Shown here: positions 49,741-59,619 of the stretch, one piece after another
How positions within the stretch are numbered: position 1 is the first letter of the stretch
Layout of the letters: each line of letters starts with the position of its first letter
NCBI RefSeq assembly: GCF_023242475.1
Contig: NZ_JALJFG010000005.1
Location: forward strand, 145,543 to 209,542
Direction: 5' to 3'
Source: Pseudomonas sp. MWU15-20650
GTDB taxonomy: Bacteria > Pseudomonadota > Gammaproteobacteria > Pseudomonadales > Pseudomonadaceae
Length of the DNA: 64,000 nt
Notes under the pieces: generated by a model
What the model saw: only the letters and a program-made list of their open reading frames with translations
Told to the model about the DNA's origin: nothing
Database searches by the model: none
Made by a program: the position numbers and the translations under genes

Positions 49741-50790
49741 ATGGATATCAAGACTGCCCTGAGCCGTATCGTCGGCCATCTGGACCTGAGCACCGCCGAG
49801 ATGAGCGATGTGATGCGCGAGATCATGACCGGTCAATGCTCCGACGCACAGATCGGTGCCTTCATGATGGCAATGCGCATGAAGAGCGAAAGCATCGACG
49901 AAATCGTCGGCGCCGTGTCAGTGATGCGTGAGCTGGCGGACAAGGTTGAGCTCAAGACCCTCGACGGCGTCGTCGATGTCGTCGGTACCGGCGGTGACGG
50001 TGCGAATATCTTCAACGTGTCGACGGCCTCCTCCTTTGTGGTCGCCGCCGCTGGCTGCACCGTGGCCAAGCACGGTAACCGTGCGGTTTCCGGCAAGAGC
50101 GGCAGTGCCGACTTGCTGGAAGCGGCCGGTATCTACCTGAACCTTACCCCAGTGCAAGTGGCGCGCTGCATCGACAGCGTCGGTATCGGCTTCATGTTTG
50201 CCCAATCCCATCACGGCGCGATGAAATACGCTGCCGGCCCCCGCAAAGACCTTGGTCTGCGTACCCTTTTCAATATGCTCGGCCCGCTTACGAATCCGGC
50301 CGGCGTGAAGCATCAGGTGGTGGGCGTATTCAGCCAGGCGCTGTGCCGGCCATTGGCCGAAGTCTTGCAGCGCCTGGGTAGCAAGCATGTGCTGGTGGTG
50401 CATTCCAAAGATGGCCTGGATGAATTCAGCCTGGCGGCGCCGACCTTCGTGGCGGAGCTGAAGAATGACCAGGTCACCGAATATTGGGTCGAGCCCGAAG
50501 ACCTCGGCATGAAGAGCCAGAGTTTGCACGGCCTGTCGGTGGAAAGCCCGGCGGCGTCCTTGGAGTTGATTCGTGATGCGTTGGGTCGCCGTAAGACCGA
50601 AAATGGTCAGAAAGCTGCGGAAATGATTGTTCTGAATGCTGGCGCGGCGCTTTATGCGGCCGACCACGCCTATAGTCTTAAGGAAGGTGTCGCCTTGGCC
50701 CACGATGCGTTGCACACCGGTCTGGCTCGAGAGAAACTCGAAGAGCTGGGAGCATTCACCGCAGTATTCAAGATGGAGAATGAAGGATGA
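49741..50790 (+). CDS. trpD: Anthranilate phosphoribosyltransferase
   Basis: Joins anthranilate to PRPP, the second step of the Trp pathway. The 349-residue protein carries the PRPP loop [18 protein letters not shown] (near residue 80), [19 protein letters not shown] (near 106) and [14 protein letters not shown]. Its stop overlaps the trpC start (ATGA), and it follows trpG by nine bases. Confidence 0.97.
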   Translation: MDIKTALSRIVGHLDLSTAEMSDVMREIMTGQCSDAQIGAFMMAMRMKSESIDEIVGAVSVMRELADKVELKTLDGVVDVVGTGGDGANIFNVSTASSFVVAAAGCTVAKHGNRAVSGKSGSADLLEAAGIYLNLTPVQVARCIDSVGIGFMFAQSHHGAMKYAAGPRKDLGLRTLFNMLGPLTNPAGVKHQVVGVFSQALCRPLAEVLQRLGSKHVLVVHSKDGLDEFSLAAPTFVAELKNDQVTEYWVEPEDLGMKSQSLHGLSVESPAASLELIRDALGRRKTENGQKAAEMIVLNAGAALYAADHAYSLKEGVALAHDALHTGLAREKLEELGAFTAVFKMENEG

Positions 50791-51623
50791 GCGTGCCAAC
50801 CGTTCTGGAGAAGATCCTGGCCCGCAAGGCCGAAGAAGTGGCCGAGCGCCGTGCCCGCGTGAGCCTGGCCGAGTTGGAAGCGCAGGCGAAAATCGCCGAC
50901 GCGCCACGTGGCTTTGCCAAAGCCTTGATCGCTCAAGCCAAGCTCAAGCAACCAGCCGTGATTGCCGAGGTCAAAAAAGCCTCGCCGAGCAAAGGTGTCA
51001 TCCGCGAAAACTTTGTACCGGCCGACATCGCCGCCAGCTACGAGAAGGGTGGGGCGACTTGCCTGTCCGTGCTGACCGATATCGACTACTTCCAGGGTAG
51101 TGACCTGTTCCTGCAACAGGCCCGCGCCGCATGCAAGTTACCGGTGATCCGCAAGGACTTCATGGTTGATCCGTACCAGATCGTCGAAGCCCGTGCGCTG
51201 GGCGCCGACTGCGTGCTGCTGATCGTCTCCGCACTGGATGATGTGAAAATGGCCGAGCTGGCCGCTGTGGCCAAGAGCGTCGGCCTGGATGTGTTGGTCG
51301 AAGTGCACGATGGCAATGAGCTGGAGCGCGCACTGAAAACCCTCGACACGCCGCTGGTGGGGGTCAACAACCGTAACCTGCACACCTTCGAAGTCAGCCT
51401 GGAAAACACCCTTGATCTGTTGCCGCGTATTCCGCGTGATCGCTTGGTGATTACTGAGAGCGGCATCGTCAATCGCGCTGATGTAGAGCTGATGGAAATC
51501 AGCGGGGTGTACTCGTTCCTGGTGGGCGAGACCTTCATGCGCGCTGAAAATCCGGGTGCAGAACTGCAGCGTCTGTTCTTCCCGGAGCGTGGCGTGACGG
51601 TCAGCGGTTCGACATTAGATTGA
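50787..51623 (+). CDS. trpC: Indole-3-glycerol phosphate synthase
   Basis: Ring closure of carboxyphenylamino-deoxyribulose-5-phosphate. The 278-residue TIM barrel has the catalytic Glu and Lys in [19 protein letters not shown] and the conserved [28 protein letters not shown] and ITESGI. Single-domain form, not fused with TrpF as in enterobacteria. It is the last gene of trpGDC and is followed by a REP palindrome. Confidence 0.97.
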   Translation: MSVPTVLEKILARKAEEVAERRARVSLAELEAQAKIADAPRGFAKALIAQAKLKQPAVIAEVKKASPSKGVIRENFVPADIAASYEKGGATCLSVLTDIDYFQGSDLFLQQARAACKLPVIRKDFMVDPYQIVEARALGADCVLLIVSALDDVKMAELAAVAKSVGLDVLVEVHDGNELERALKTLDTPLVGVNNRNLHTFEVSLENTLDLLPRIPRDRLVITESGIVNRADVELMEISGVYSFLVGETFMRAENPGAELQRLFFPERGVTVSGSTLD

Positions 51624-51640
51624 TTGAAGTGCAGTAAAAA

Positions 51641-51732
51641 TGTGGGAGGGGGCTTGCTCCCGATAGCGGAGCATCAGTCGAGTTATTCATCAACTGAATG
51701 AATGCTATCGGGAGTTCAAGCCCCCTCCCGCA
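51641..51732. repeat. REP-type palindrome (REPIN) after trpC
   Basis: TGTGGGAGGGGGCTTGCTCC, CGATAGC and the inverted GCTATCGGGAGTTCAAGCCC, CCTCCCGCA surround a short spacer, about 90 bp in all. It is a different REP sequence class from the copy at 17153 (GGGGGCTTGCTCCC core). Confidence 0.88.
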
Positions 51733-51768
51733 TTGGGTTTTGTGTTTATTCAGATAAGTAGGTGTTCG

Positions 51769-52464
51769 ATGACTCAGCCCGTGATGATGACTGTAGAAGC
51801 AGGGCTTGCCGCTGAGCAGGACTTGCTGGCAGCCGTATGTACGGGTAAGCAGGCGTTCGGGTTACTGTTCTGGCAGCCTAGCGACCAAGCCCTGGTGATG
51901 CCACGTCGTTTGAGCCGATTGCCGACGTTCGAGGCGGCCAGCCGGGTGTCGGCGGATGCTGGGTGGCCGGTGCTGCTGCGGGAAACGGGCGGTGAGCCGG
52001 TGCCGCAGTCCGGCGCCACGGTCAATATCGCCTTGGTGTATGCGCCGCCGCGTAGCGAAGGTGATCAGGGGCGGATCGAAACCGGTTACCAGCGCTTGTG
52101 CCAGCCGATCTGCGATTTTTTGATCGAGTTGGGTGGTGATGCTAGCGTCGGTGAAATCGACGGCGCGTTCTGTGACGGTCGCTATAACGTCAACCTGAAC
52201 GGTCGCAAGATGGTGGGCACGGCCCAGCGCTGGCGGCAAAGTGGTGGCCGCCCGGTGGGCTTGGTGCACGGTGCTTTGTTGTTGGATAACGACCGCGAAG
52301 AATTGATTGCGGCGGTCAACCGCTTCAATGAAGCCTGTGGCCTCGACCAACGAGTGCGTGCCGACAGCCATATTGCGTTGCACGAAACCTTCCCCGCGCC
52401 GGATGCGTTCACCCGCTTGGATGCGCTGTACCGTCGGATGCTGGCGGAGTTCCTACCGGTTTAA
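51769..52464 (+). CDS. Lipoate/octanoate ligase-family protein (BPL/LplA/LipB fold)
   Basis: A 231-residue protein of the biotin/lipoate ligase superfamily. The conserved lysine sits in [17 protein letters not shown] (near residue 148), and [14 protein letters not shown] resembles the substrate pocket strand. Housekeeping LipB and LplA are expected elsewhere, so this may be a specialised or LipM-like protein; no lipoyl domain protein is adjacent. The ATG at 51769 is preceded by GGTG. Its stop codon overlaps that of vfr by four bases (TTAA), the two genes being convergent. I trust the fold but not a specific reaction. Confidence 0.75.
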   Translation: MTQPVMMTVEAGLAAEQDLLAAVCTGKQAFGLLFWQPSDQALVMPRRLSRLPTFEAASRVSADAGWPVLLRETGGEPVPQSGATVNIALVYAPPRSEGDQGRIETGYQRLCQPICDFLIELGGDASVGEIDGAFCDGRYNVNLNGRKMVGTAQRWRQSGGRPVGLVHGALLLDNDREELIAAVNRFNEACGLDQRVRADSHIALHETFPAPDAFTRLDALYRRMLAEFLPV

Positions 52465-53105
52465 CGCGTTCCGAATACCACCATCGTCTTGCCTTTGACG
52501 TGCACCAGGTTGCGCTCCTCCAGATCCTTGAGTACGCGGCCGACCATCTCGCGCGAGCAACCGACAATGCGCCCGATCTCCTGGCGCGTGACTTTTATCT
52601 GCATACCATCGGGATGGGTCATGGCATCGGGTTGCTTGCACAGTTCCAGTAGGCAGCGAGCCACTCGGCCCGTGACGTCGAAGAACGCCAGGTCACCGAC
52701 CTTGCGCGTGGTGTCTCGCAGGCGCTGGGCGATTTGCCCGCTCAAGGCGTACAGGATGTCTGGGTCATGCTGGGCCAATTCGCGAAATTTCGTATAGCTG
52801 ATCTCGGCGACTTCGCACTCAACCTTGGTCCGAACCCAGGCGCTACGTTCCTGCTCTTTGCCTGCTTGTTCAAACAGCCCCAACTCACCAAAGAAGTCCC
52901 CAGTGTTCAGGTATGCAATGATCATTTCGCGGCCGTCTTCATCCTCGATCAGGATGGTGACCGAACCCTTGATAATGAAGAACAGTGTTTCGGAGCGCTC
53001 GCCAGCGCAGATGATGTTGTGTTTGGCCGGATGGCGTCGGCGCTGGCAATGCATCAATAGCTTGTCGAGATTCTTGATCTTGGGTGTGGGAGTAAGAGCA
53101 ACCAT
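52461..53105 (-). CDS. vfr: cAMP-responsive regulator Vfr (CRP family)
   Basis: A 214-residue CRP-like activator and the Pseudomonas virulence and motility regulator. The N-terminal cAMP pocket (about 15-120) includes GELGLFEQ and [16 protein letters not shown]; the C-terminal winged helix-turn-helix (about 165-205) has [19 protein letters not shown]. Length and motifs match Vfr of P. aeruginosa. In P. fluorescens the same protein is usually called Crp or Vfr. It is divergent from the OsmC gene. The downstream convergent lipoate-ligase-like gene shares its last four bases. Confidence 0.95.
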   Translation of the reverse strand: MVALTPTPKIKNLDKLLMHCQRRRHPAKHNIICAGERSETLFFIIKGSVTILIEDEDGREMIIAYLNTGDFFGELGLFEQAGKEQERSAWVRTKVECEVAEISYTKFRELAQHDPDILYALSGQIAQRLRDTTRKVGDLAFFDVTGRVARCLLELCKQPDAMTHPDGMQIKVTRQEIGRIVGCSREMVGRVLKDLEERNLVHVKGKTMVVFGTR

Positions 53106-53351
53106 GGTTGGATCCCGAAAAAACTGCGCGGTGTGGTTGGAGTTGTTTTAATCCAGCGGTACCAGCATTGATACACGCTATACAAAGGATGGCAATGCGC
53201 CATTGATTTGGCGCCAGCTTACCAGACACATTCTGCCTCGATTAGCGAATTTACCTGGTAAGCGCTGTCATTGATCAACTTCGTGTCGGGCGCTGCTGTT
53301 TCAGACGCTGTGCTAAGCTGACGACCCTTTTTTAGCAGTGGAGTCTGGGTG

Positions 53352-53780
53352 ATGAAGGCACGCATCCAATGGGCGGGCGAGGCCCTGTTCCTCGGTGAGT
53401 CGGGCAGTGGCCATGTAGTGGTCATGGACGGTCCGCCAGAAGCCGGTGGCCGTAACCTGGGGGTACGCCCGATGGAAATGCTGCTGCTGGGTGTCGGTGG
53501 TTGCAGCAATTTCGACGTGGTCAGCATCCTGAAAAAGTCCCGCCAGGCCGTGGAAAGCTGCGAAGCCTTCCTGGAAGCCGAGCGCGCCACAGAAGATCCC
53601 AAGGTGTTTACCAAGATCCACATGCGTTTCGTGGTGAAGGGGAGGGCGCTGAAGGAAGCACAGGTCAAACGTGCCGTCGAACTGTCGGCCGAGAAGTATT
53701 GCTCGGCGTCGATCATGCTGGGCGCGGCAGGTGTAGCGATTACCCATGAATACGAAATCGTTGAGCTAGGCGACCAATAA
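53352..53780 (+). CDS. OsmC/YhfA-family thiol-dependent peroxidase-like protein
   Basis: A 142-residue OsmC-fold protein. The two conserved cysteines are present: LLLGVGGCSNFDV near residue 56 and SAEKYCSASIMLGAA near 120, the pair used by Ohr/OsmC proteins for hydroperoxide reduction. YhfA-like members are found beside crp in enterobacteria as well, an association kept here with vfr. ATG at 53352 is preceded by GGAG; a GTG immediately before it is a less likely start. Physiological substrate unknown. Confidence 0.85.
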   Translation: MKARIQWAGEALFLGESGSGHVVVMDGPPEAGGRNLGVRPMEMLLLGVGGCSNFDVVSILKKSRQAVESCEAFLEAERATEDPKVFTKIHMRFVVKGRALKEAQVKRAVELSAEKYCSASIMLGAAGVAITHEYEIVELGDQ

Positions 53781-53799
53781 AACGGCCGGCAAAAAGAAT

Positions 53800-53823
53800 G
53801 GGCGCTTTGAGAGCGCCCTTTTT
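53800..53823. terminator. Two-way terminator between osmC-like gene and coq7
   Basis: GGGCGCT-TTGAG-AGCGCCC stem with TTTTT following on the plus strand; on the minus strand AAAAAGGGCGC precedes the other gene's end. It lies 19 bp after the OsmC-type gene and a few bases from the coq7 stop. Confidence 0.8.
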
Positions 53824-53829
53824 AACGGC

Positions 53830-54477
53830 TTAGATTCGGTAGGTGCTTTTGGTCATGACCTTGGCCAGCAGGCTCATGCCGAACCTTACCGGTGCAGGGA
53901 AGCGGAAGCCGCCGGCATCCAGCGCACTTTCTGCGTGGTGTTCTTCATCAATGCGCATTTGCTCAAGAATGGCCCGGGACTTTTCGTCTTCGGCCGGCAG
54001 TTGCTCCAGATGTTCATCCAGGTGCTTGCAGACCTGATGCTCGGTTGCGGCGACAAAACCGAGGCTGACTTTGTCGCTGATCAAGCCGGCAGCGGCGCCG
54101 ATACCGAATGATAAACCGTAGAACAGAGGGTTCAGCACGCTGGGATGGCTACCCAACTGGCGAATGCGTTGCTCGCACCAGGCCAGATGGTCGATCTCTT
54201 CTTCAGCCGCATGCTCCATTGCTGCGCGTACATGCGGCAACTTGGCGGTCAGCGCTTGGCCTTGGTACAGCGCCTGCGCGCAGACTTCACCGGTATGGTT
54301 GATGCGCATCAGGCCGGCGACGTGGCGGGTGTCGGTCTCGTTCATCTGCGCATCGGGTTGCACAATGGCGGGTGATGGGCGATACGGTTGGCCGCTGAAT
54401 GGCAACAACGTGCGCATGGCCATATCGGCTTGCAGCAACAGGCGGTCAATCGGCGAGTAGTGACGTTGGGTAGTCAT
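53830..54477 (-). CDS. coq7: 2-polyprenyl-3-methyl-6-methoxy-1,4-benzoquinone monooxygenase
   Basis: Carries out the last ring hydroxylation in ubiquinone synthesis, in the position of UbiF of E. coli. The 215-residue di-iron protein has the metal ligands in two ExxH-type motifs: [26 protein letters not shown] near residues 90-105 and [12 protein letters not shown] near 170-185. The start ATG at 54477 gives [14 protein letters not shown]. It is a stand-alone gene, with a two-way terminator at its 3' end. Confidence 0.95.
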   Translation of the reverse strand: MTTQRHYSPIDRLLLQADMAMRTLLPFSGQPYRPSPAIVQPDAQMNETDTRHVAGLMRINHTGEVCAQALYQGQALTAKLPHVRAAMEHAAEEEIDHLAWCEQRIRQLGSHPSVLNPLFYGLSFGIGAAAGLISDKVSLGFVAATEHQVCKHLDEHLEQLPAEDEKSRAILEQMRIDEEHHAESALDAGGFRFPAPVRFGMSLLAKVMTKSTYRI

Positions 54478-54594
54478 GCTGACCTCCGGGAAGAATCTCG
54501 GCGGCCAGTTTACCGCAAGAGAGGACGAAGCGTTTGCGCTGAGTCAAGGGCATGGGGTCGCATCCCTGGGGCGCGACTCCGGTTGCCGGGGTGA

Positions 54595-54933
54595 TCAGCC
54601 CGGTGGCCAGTTCATCTGACGCTGACCCAACACGTGCATATGAATGTGATAAACGGTCTGCCCGCCATCTTCATTGCAGTTCATGACGACGCGAAACCCC
54701 TTCTCGCAGCCCTGTTCCACCGCCAGCCGTTGAGCGGTGAACAGAATGTGGCCAGCCAGGGCTTTGTCCTCTTCGGTGAGATCGTTGAGGGTGCGAATCG
54801 GCTTTTTCGGAATGACCAGGAAATGCACGGGGGCCATTGGGGCGATATCGTGGAAGGCGAGGACCTGGTCATCTTCATAGATGATCTTCGCAGGTATTTC
54901 TCTGTTGATGATCTTGGTGAACAGAGTATCCAC
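54595..54933 (-). CDS. hinT: HIT-family purine nucleoside phosphoramidase (HinT)
   Basis: A 112-residue histidine-triad protein with H96-x-H98-x-H100 in TVYHIHMHVLGQRQM and the N-terminal TLFTKIINREIPAKIIYEDD. HinT enzymes hydrolyse AMP-N-linked substrates; the physiological role in bacteria is unclear. The start is the ATG at 54933. It lies 46 bp from the SDR gene on the same strand. Confidence 0.93.
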   Translation of the reverse strand: MDTLFTKIINREIPAKIIYEDDQVLAFHDIAPMAPVHFLVIPKKPIRTLNDLTEEDKALAGHILFTAQRLAVEQGCEKGFRVVMNCNEDGGQTVYHIHMHVLGQRQMNWPPG

Positions 54934-54979
54934 AGCTGTTTCTCCATTGTGAAAGTGCAGGGTGAGTGTACCCAGGCGA

Positions 54980-55768
54980 TCAACGTGGGCAATAGGCCTT
55001 GTTGATGGCGCCGGCGATCTTGCGGGTCAGCCAGCGTGGGCTGAAACGCGGGCTGAACGCCAGCCAGCGATTGCGGCGCCCAGGAATAATGATGGCTTTG
55101 TTTTTTTCCAAGGCTCGCACGGTGTAGAGCGCGACTTCTTCCGGGCTCATCAACTGCCGGCTATGCTCGAGCTTTACCGTGTCCATCTGCGCCGTGCCAA
55201 AAAAAGCGGTGCGCGTAGGGCCGGGGCACAGTACCGAAACCTTGATGCCACAGGTCTTCAGCTCTTCGCGCAAACCTTCGGAAAAGTGCAGCACATAGGC
55301 TTTGCTGGCGTAGTAGCTGCTCATCCAGGGGCCCGGTTGGAAGGCGGCAACTGAGGCAACGTTGAGAATCTGCCCGCCACCCTGCAGTGCCATGGCATTG
55401 CCAAGGGCGTGGCACATACGAGTCAGGGCCAGGATGTTGACCTCGATCAGGTCCTGCTCGGTCATCCAGTCCTGAGCCAGGAACGGTCCGCTGGTGCCGA
55501 TACCGGCGCAGTTGACCAGCAGGTCGATCTGCCGCTCACCTTCTTCGAGCTCCAGCAAAAAGCCGGACAGACGTAGTGGCTCGCCCAGGTCGCAGGCACG
55601 AAACAACACCTCGACGCCGAAGCGTTGAGTCAGTTCGATTGCAATGCTTTCCAACTGATCACGCTGGCGGGCCACCAGAATCAAGCTGCGGCCACGTCGG
55701 GCCAGTGCTTCGGCCAAAGCCAGGCCGATGCCGCTGGAAGCACCGGTGATCAGAGCGTAACGGGTCAT
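54980..55768 (-). CDS. Short-chain dehydrogenase/reductase
   Basis: A 262-residue classical SDR. The coenzyme motif ALITGASSGIGLALAEAL starts near residue 5, NAG is present in LLVNCAGIGTSGP, and the active-site Ser and Tyr-x-x-x-Lys are in NVASVAAFQPGPWMSSYYAS followed by K. The N-terminal Arg near the second strand (ILVARQRDQ) hints at NADPH preference. No substrate can be given. GGAGAAAGG precedes the ATG at 55768; a longer frame to 55780 includes this ribosome site and is therefore rejected. It precedes hinT. Confidence 0.85.
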   Translation of the reverse strand: MTRYALITGASSGIGLALAEALARRGRSLILVARQRDQLESIAIELTQRFGVEVLFRACDLGEPLRLSGFLLELEEGERQIDLLVNCAGIGTSGPFLAQDWMTEQDLIEVNILALTRMCHALGNAMALQGGGQILNVASVAAFQPGPWMSSYYASKAYVLHFSEGLREELKTCGIKVSVLCPGPTRTAFFGTAQMDTVKLEHSRQLMSPEEVALYTVRALEKNKAIIIPGRRNRWLAFSPRFSPRWLTRKIAGAINKAYCPR

Positions 55769-55832
55769 GCCTTTCTCCATCGCAACGCCGCCGGGCCTGT
55801 GACAGAGGCATCACAGGCGGGCGGGCGTTTCT

Positions 55833-56798
55833 TCACTGTTCCGGAGAGTCTACAGGTTCGGCCGTGTCGTCAGCACTTTGCGCGCCTTCTTCTTCATCAA
55901 CGATGACGCTTTGATCGGCGGCGTCATCGGAGGTGATGGAGCTGCTTTCGTAGCTGCTGTCCATGTTGGCTTCAAGTTGGTTCAGGTAGCCGTTCATGCC
56001 CAGCGTCACCACGATGGCGAGCATCACCGGGATAAACGCCAGCCACAGAGTGGCCAGTACTTTTACGGCTGTGGAGTTGCGCGGTGGTGGCGCACCATAT
56101 TGGTTGGCGCCTGCATTGCCCGGTGCGACCATCAGTACGATCGGGAAGACGCTGTTCACCAGCGGCACAAGGTTGAGGAAGTACAGCCAGCCTGACCACC
56201 CGATGTCGTGCAGGCGCTGCACACCGATTTGCACGCTGACCCAGACAATCGCAACAACCAGCGCCAAGCCCAGCAGCACCCCGAGGAGAGTGCCGGCTGT
56301 CGGCGAGGCGGTGGCCACGGCAAAGCTGACGGTGCTGATGATGCCACCAGCCACCAGCATTGCGAGGGTCAAAACCAGCGTCCAGGCCAGATACCGCAGA
56401 CGGCCGATGCGCCCGTGGACGGTGAAAATCTTGAGATTGGCGTACTCCGGCAAGTCATCCCCCACGGCAGCTCGCGGCGGGGCGTAAGGCGAGGCGGCCT
56501 GGCTAGAGAAGTCAGCGGCGGTGGAATCTGTTTCGTGAGTTTCTGCGAGGTTGAAGGCTACGGGCTGCTCGGCTTCGATACGCGCATCGATCCCGGCGTT
56601 TTTCAGCGCTGTGAGGTAGGTTTGCGCGTCCGAAGAGGATAGGTCGCGTTTCAGGGCAACCGGGCGACCGGTGAAGAGTTTTTCGACGGCCGCCACGTCG
56701 CTCTTGAACAGCTCGGCGAGGTTCAGTTTGGCGGTGGTGCTATCGACGCCTGGGAGTAAAGTTCCGTCAAACACAATCTTGAAACGGTTGTCGCTCAT
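55833..56798 (-). CDS. DUF805 membrane protein with extra N-terminal domain
   Basis: A 321-residue protein in three parts. Residues 1-75 (SDNRFKIVFDGTLLPGVDST) form a small soluble domain of unknown function, often fused to membrane modules in Pseudomonas. After a linker, residues about 130-260 form the DUF805 module with four helices; HGRIGRLRYLAWTLVL and GVQRLHDIGWSGWLYF are its hallmark blocks. The last 50 residues are acidic and low complexity, rich in Ser, Asp and Glu. No function is established for DUF805 proteins. It is transcribed as a separate gene between the SDR and the nitronate monooxygenase. Confidence 0.82.
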   Translation of the reverse strand: MSDNRFKIVFDGTLLPGVDSTTAKLNLAELFKSDVAAVEKLFTGRPVALKRDLSSSDAQTYLTALKNAGIDARIEAEQPVAFNLAETHETDSTAADFSSQAASPYAPPRAAVGDDLPEYANLKIFTVHGRIGRLRYLAWTLVLTLAMLVAGGIISTVSFAVATASPTAGTLLGVLLGLALVVAIVWVSVQIGVQRLHDIGWSGWLYFLNLVPLVNSVFPIVLMVAPGNAGANQYGAPPPRNSTAVKVLATLWLAFIPVMLAIVVTLGMNGYLNQLEANMDSSYESSSITSDDAADQSVIVDEEEGAQSADDTAEPVDSPEQ

Positions 56799-56868
56799 GC
56801 GGGCATCCTTGTCACTTAGTCAGGAAGGGGGCGTGCAGGCCCGTCCAATCGACGGGCCAGGCAGTGGG

Positions 56869-57831
56869 TCAGCGTGGCCAGCGCAGTTGCGCTGCGTGCT
56901 CGCGTGCTTGGCGGTATTCGCTATCCAGGCGGGCAACGAGTTCATCGACGCTAGGCAAATCATCAATCTCTCCGACGCCTTGGCCGGCAGACCATACAGT
57001 TTTCCATGCCTTGGCCTCATCGCTCAATGGCTTTAGCTTGGAACCGAAGTTGACTTCACCCTTGCCTTGAAGGGCGGCGAGGTCAAAACCGGCATTTTCC
57101 AGGCTCTGGCGCATAAAGCTTGCGGGTACTCCCGAGACTGCGGGAGTGTGCACGATGTCGGCGGCGTGGGATGTGAGCAGCATCTCTTTATAGGCATCTG
57201 GCGCATGGCTTTCGGTAGTGCCGATAAAGCGCGTACCGAAATAGGCGAGGTCCGCACCGAGCAGTTGGGCTGCGAGAATCTCGTGCCCGTGATTGAGGCA
57301 GCCGGCCAGCAGCAGGGTTTTGTCGAAGAACTGGCGAATTTCGGCGATCAGCGAGAAGGGGCTCCAAGTACCTGCGTGGCCACCGGCGCCGGCGGCTACG
57401 GCAATCAGGCCATCGACGCCTGCTTCGGCGGCCTTCTCGGCATGGCGTCGGGTAGTGACGTCATGAAACACCAGGCCGCCGTAGCTGTGAACGGCATCGA
57501 CCAACTCCTTCACTGCCCCCAGGCTGGTGATGACGATGGGTACCTTGTGCTCGACGCAGATTGCCAAGTCGGCCTGTAGCCGTGGATTACTGTTGTGCAC
57601 GATCAGGTTGACGGCATAGGGCGCGGGATTATCCAGCTTCGCCAGGCCCGCTTCGATTTCTTCCAACCATGCCTTGAAACCGCTGCTTTCGCGTTGGTTG
57701 AGCGCCGGGAAACTCCCGACTATTCCGTTGCGGCAGCACGCCAGGACCAACTGTGGGTTGGAGATCAGAAACATCGGTGCCGCCACGACGGGCAGGCGCA
57801 GACGTTGTTCAAGCAAAGCAGGCAGCGACAT
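56869..57831 (-). CDS. Nitronate monooxygenase family flavoprotein
   Basis: A 320-residue FMN TIM barrel of the 2-nitropropane dioxygenase/NMO class. It contains LPVVAAPMFLISNPQLVLA at the start, GVDGLIAVAAGAGGHAGTWS (phosphate-binding and catalytic His region, near residues 145-165), GADLAYFGTRFIGTTES and VWSAGQGVGEIDDLPSV. The family detoxifies alkyl nitronates such as propionate 3-nitronate, but several members lack that activity. The start is ATG at 57831 within GGGGAACCTCCA. It follows hemJ by 24 bp on the same strand. Confidence 0.85.
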   Translation of the reverse strand: MSLPALLEQRLRLPVVAAPMFLISNPQLVLACCRNGIVGSFPALNQRESSGFKAWLEEIEAGLAKLDNPAPYAVNLIVHNSNPRLQADLAICVEHKVPIVITSLGAVKELVDAVHSYGGLVFHDVTTRRHAEKAAEAGVDGLIAVAAGAGGHAGTWSPFSLIAEIRQFFDKTLLLAGCLNHGHEILAAQLLGADLAYFGTRFIGTTESHAPDAYKEMLLTSHAADIVHTPAVSGVPASFMRQSLENAGFDLAALQGKGEVNFGSKLKPLSDEAKAWKTVWSAGQGVGEIDDLPSVDELVARLDSEYRQAREHAAQLRWPR

Positions 57832-57855
57832 TGGAGGTTCCCCGAGCAATTGAGG

Positions 57856-58284
57856 TTAGAACGGTTTGACGACGACCAAAATTACGATAGCCAGCAATAT
57901 CAGAACGGGCACCTCATTGAACCAGCGATAAAAGACATGGCTGCGGGTGTTTTCGCCACGCGCGAAACGTTTTACCTGTGCGCCGCACATATGGTGGTAG
58001 CCGATCAGCAGCACCACCAGCGTCAGCTTGGCGTGGATCCACGCGCCGGATTGAAAGATGGCGGGGTTGAGGTAGATCAGCCAGCCGCCGAATATCAGCG
58101 TGGCAATCATCGCCGGCCCCATGATGCCGCGGTACAGCTTGCGCTCCATGACACTGAAGCGTTCTTTGCTGACGGTATCCTCACTTTGCGCGTGATAGAC
58201 AAACAAACGTGGCAGGTAGAACAGCCCGGCAAACCAGCAAACGATACTGACGATATGGAAGGCTTTGACCCATAGATAGAGCAT
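57856..58284 (-). CDS. hemJ: Protoporphyrinogen IX oxidase HemJ
   Basis: Integral membrane enzyme, 142 residues with four helices, that oxidises protoporphyrinogen to protoporphyrin in haem synthesis; it replaces HemG or HemY in many proteobacteria. MLYLWVKAFHIVSIVCWFAG (with the conserved His) and KLTLVVLLIGYHHMCGAQVK match the family. The gene was long named as UPF0093 or YggT-like. It is divergent from argC, and the short intergenic stretch holds the promoters. Confidence 0.9.
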   Translation of the reverse strand: MLYLWVKAFHIVSIVCWFAGLFYLPRLFVYHAQSEDTVSKERFSVMERKLYRGIMGPAMIATLIFGGWLIYLNPAIFQSGAWIHAKLTLVVLLIGYHHMCGAQVKRFARGENTRSHVFYRWFNEVPVLILLAIVILVVVKPF

Positions 58285-58419
58285 TTTTAGTTATTCCCAG
58301 GTTCACGGTAGCGAAGATAGTAGTGGCTCATGCCTCCGTACGTCACGTTGGCGGTTGTCGCAGGACGATACGGCCCCTATTATCGACGGCTTTCCAGTGG
58401 GTTCGTTGAGGGCAGGTTT

Positions 58420-59454
58420 ATGGTCAAGGTCGGTATCGTCGGCGGCACGGGTTACACCGGTGTCGAATTGCTGCGTCTATTGGCTCAGCATCCGCAAGCT
58501 GAGGTGGTGGTCATCACTTCCCGATCCGAGGCTGGGCTGGCTGTGGCCGATATGTACCCGAACCTGCGAGGCCACTATGACGGCCTGGCGTTCAGTGTGC
58601 CGGACATCAAGACCCTTGGCGCCTGCGACGTGGTGTTCTTCGCCACGCCTCACGGGGTTGCCCATGCGCTGGCCGGTGAGTTGTTGGCGGCCGGAACCAA
58701 GGTCATCGACCTCTCGGCCGATTTCCGCCTGCAAGATGCTGATGAGTGGGCCAAGTGGTACGGCCAGCCCCATGGTGCGCCGCAGTTGTTGGAAGAAGCG
58801 GTCTACGGCCTGCCGGAAGTCAATCGTGAGCAGATCAAGCAAGCACGCCTGATTGCCGTGCCGGGCTGCTATCCGACAGCAACGCAGCTGGGCTTCTTGC
58901 CATTGCTGGAAGCTGGCTTGGCGGATACTTCGCGCCTGATCGCCGACTGCAAGTCGGGCGTCAGCGGTGCCGGTCGTGGTGCGGCGGTAGGTTCTTTGTA
59001 CTCCGAGACATCGGAAAGCATGAAGGCTTATGCGGTTAAAGGGCATCGCCACCTGCCGGAAATCCGCCAGGGACTGCGTCGGGCCGCGGGCAAGGACGTG
59101 GGCCTGACCTTTGTACCTCACCTGACGCCAATGATCCGTGGCATTCACTCGACCCTGTACGCCAATGTTGTCGATCGCTCGGTAGATCTTCAGGCGCTGT
59201 TTGAAAAGCGTTATGCCAACGAACCATTCGTCGATGTGATGCCGGCAGGCAGTCACCCGGAAACCCGCAGCGTGCGTGGCGCCAACGTGTGTCGGATAGC
59301 GGTGCATCGTCCGCAGGATGGCGATTTGGTAGTGGTGTTGTCGGTGATCGATAACCTGGTCAAGGGCGCCTCGGGTCAGGCGGTACAGAACATGAATATC
59401 TTGTTCGGTCTGGATGAGAAGCTGGGCCTGTCCCACGCGGGCATGCTGCCTTAA
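58420..59454 (+). CDS. argC: N-acetyl-gamma-glutamyl-phosphate reductase
   Basis: Third step of arginine synthesis, NADPH-dependent. The 344-residue protein has the nucleotide-binding motif [19 protein letters not shown], the catalytic C150 in [14 protein letters not shown] and [14 protein letters not shown]. The ATG at 58420 is preceded by GAGGGCAGG; an open frame runs upstream to 58330 but lacks support. This is the long (about 344-residue) type. It is followed by a strong terminator and erpA. Confidence 0.96.
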   Translation: MVKVGIVGGTGYTGVELLRLLAQHPQAEVVVITSRSEAGLAVADMYPNLRGHYDGLAFSVPDIKTLGACDVVFFATPHGVAHALAGELLAAGTKVIDLSADFRLQDADEWAKWYGQPHGAPQLLEEAVYGLPEVNREQIKQARLIAVPGCYPTATQLGFLPLLEAGLADTSRLIADCKSGVSGAGRGAAVGSLYSETSESMKAYAVKGHRHLPEIRQGLRRAAGKDVGLTFVPHLTPMIRGIHSTLYANVVDRSVDLQALFEKRYANEPFVDVMPAGSHPETRSVRGANVCRIAVHRPQDGDLVVVLSVIDNLVKGASGQAVQNMNILFGLDEKLGLSHAGMLP

Positions 59455-59473
59455 CGGCGACGAGCTGCTATGC

Positions 59474-59506
59474 AAAAGGCCCGTTAAGCGGGCCTTTTGT
59501 TTTTTT
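59474..59506 (+). terminator. argC terminator
   Basis: AAAAGGCCCG-TTAAG-CGGGCCTTTT followed by GTTTTTTT, 20 bp past the argC stop. Confidence 0.92.
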
Positions 59507-59619
59507 AAGCGTGACTGCGCAGATTGATATACCGTAACAATAGTTGACCGCTTTTCTAGGAGAAGCGGATAATGCCCGCCATTACGCATATGGCGGCGCT
59601 ACGCCGGGAGATTATCAGC

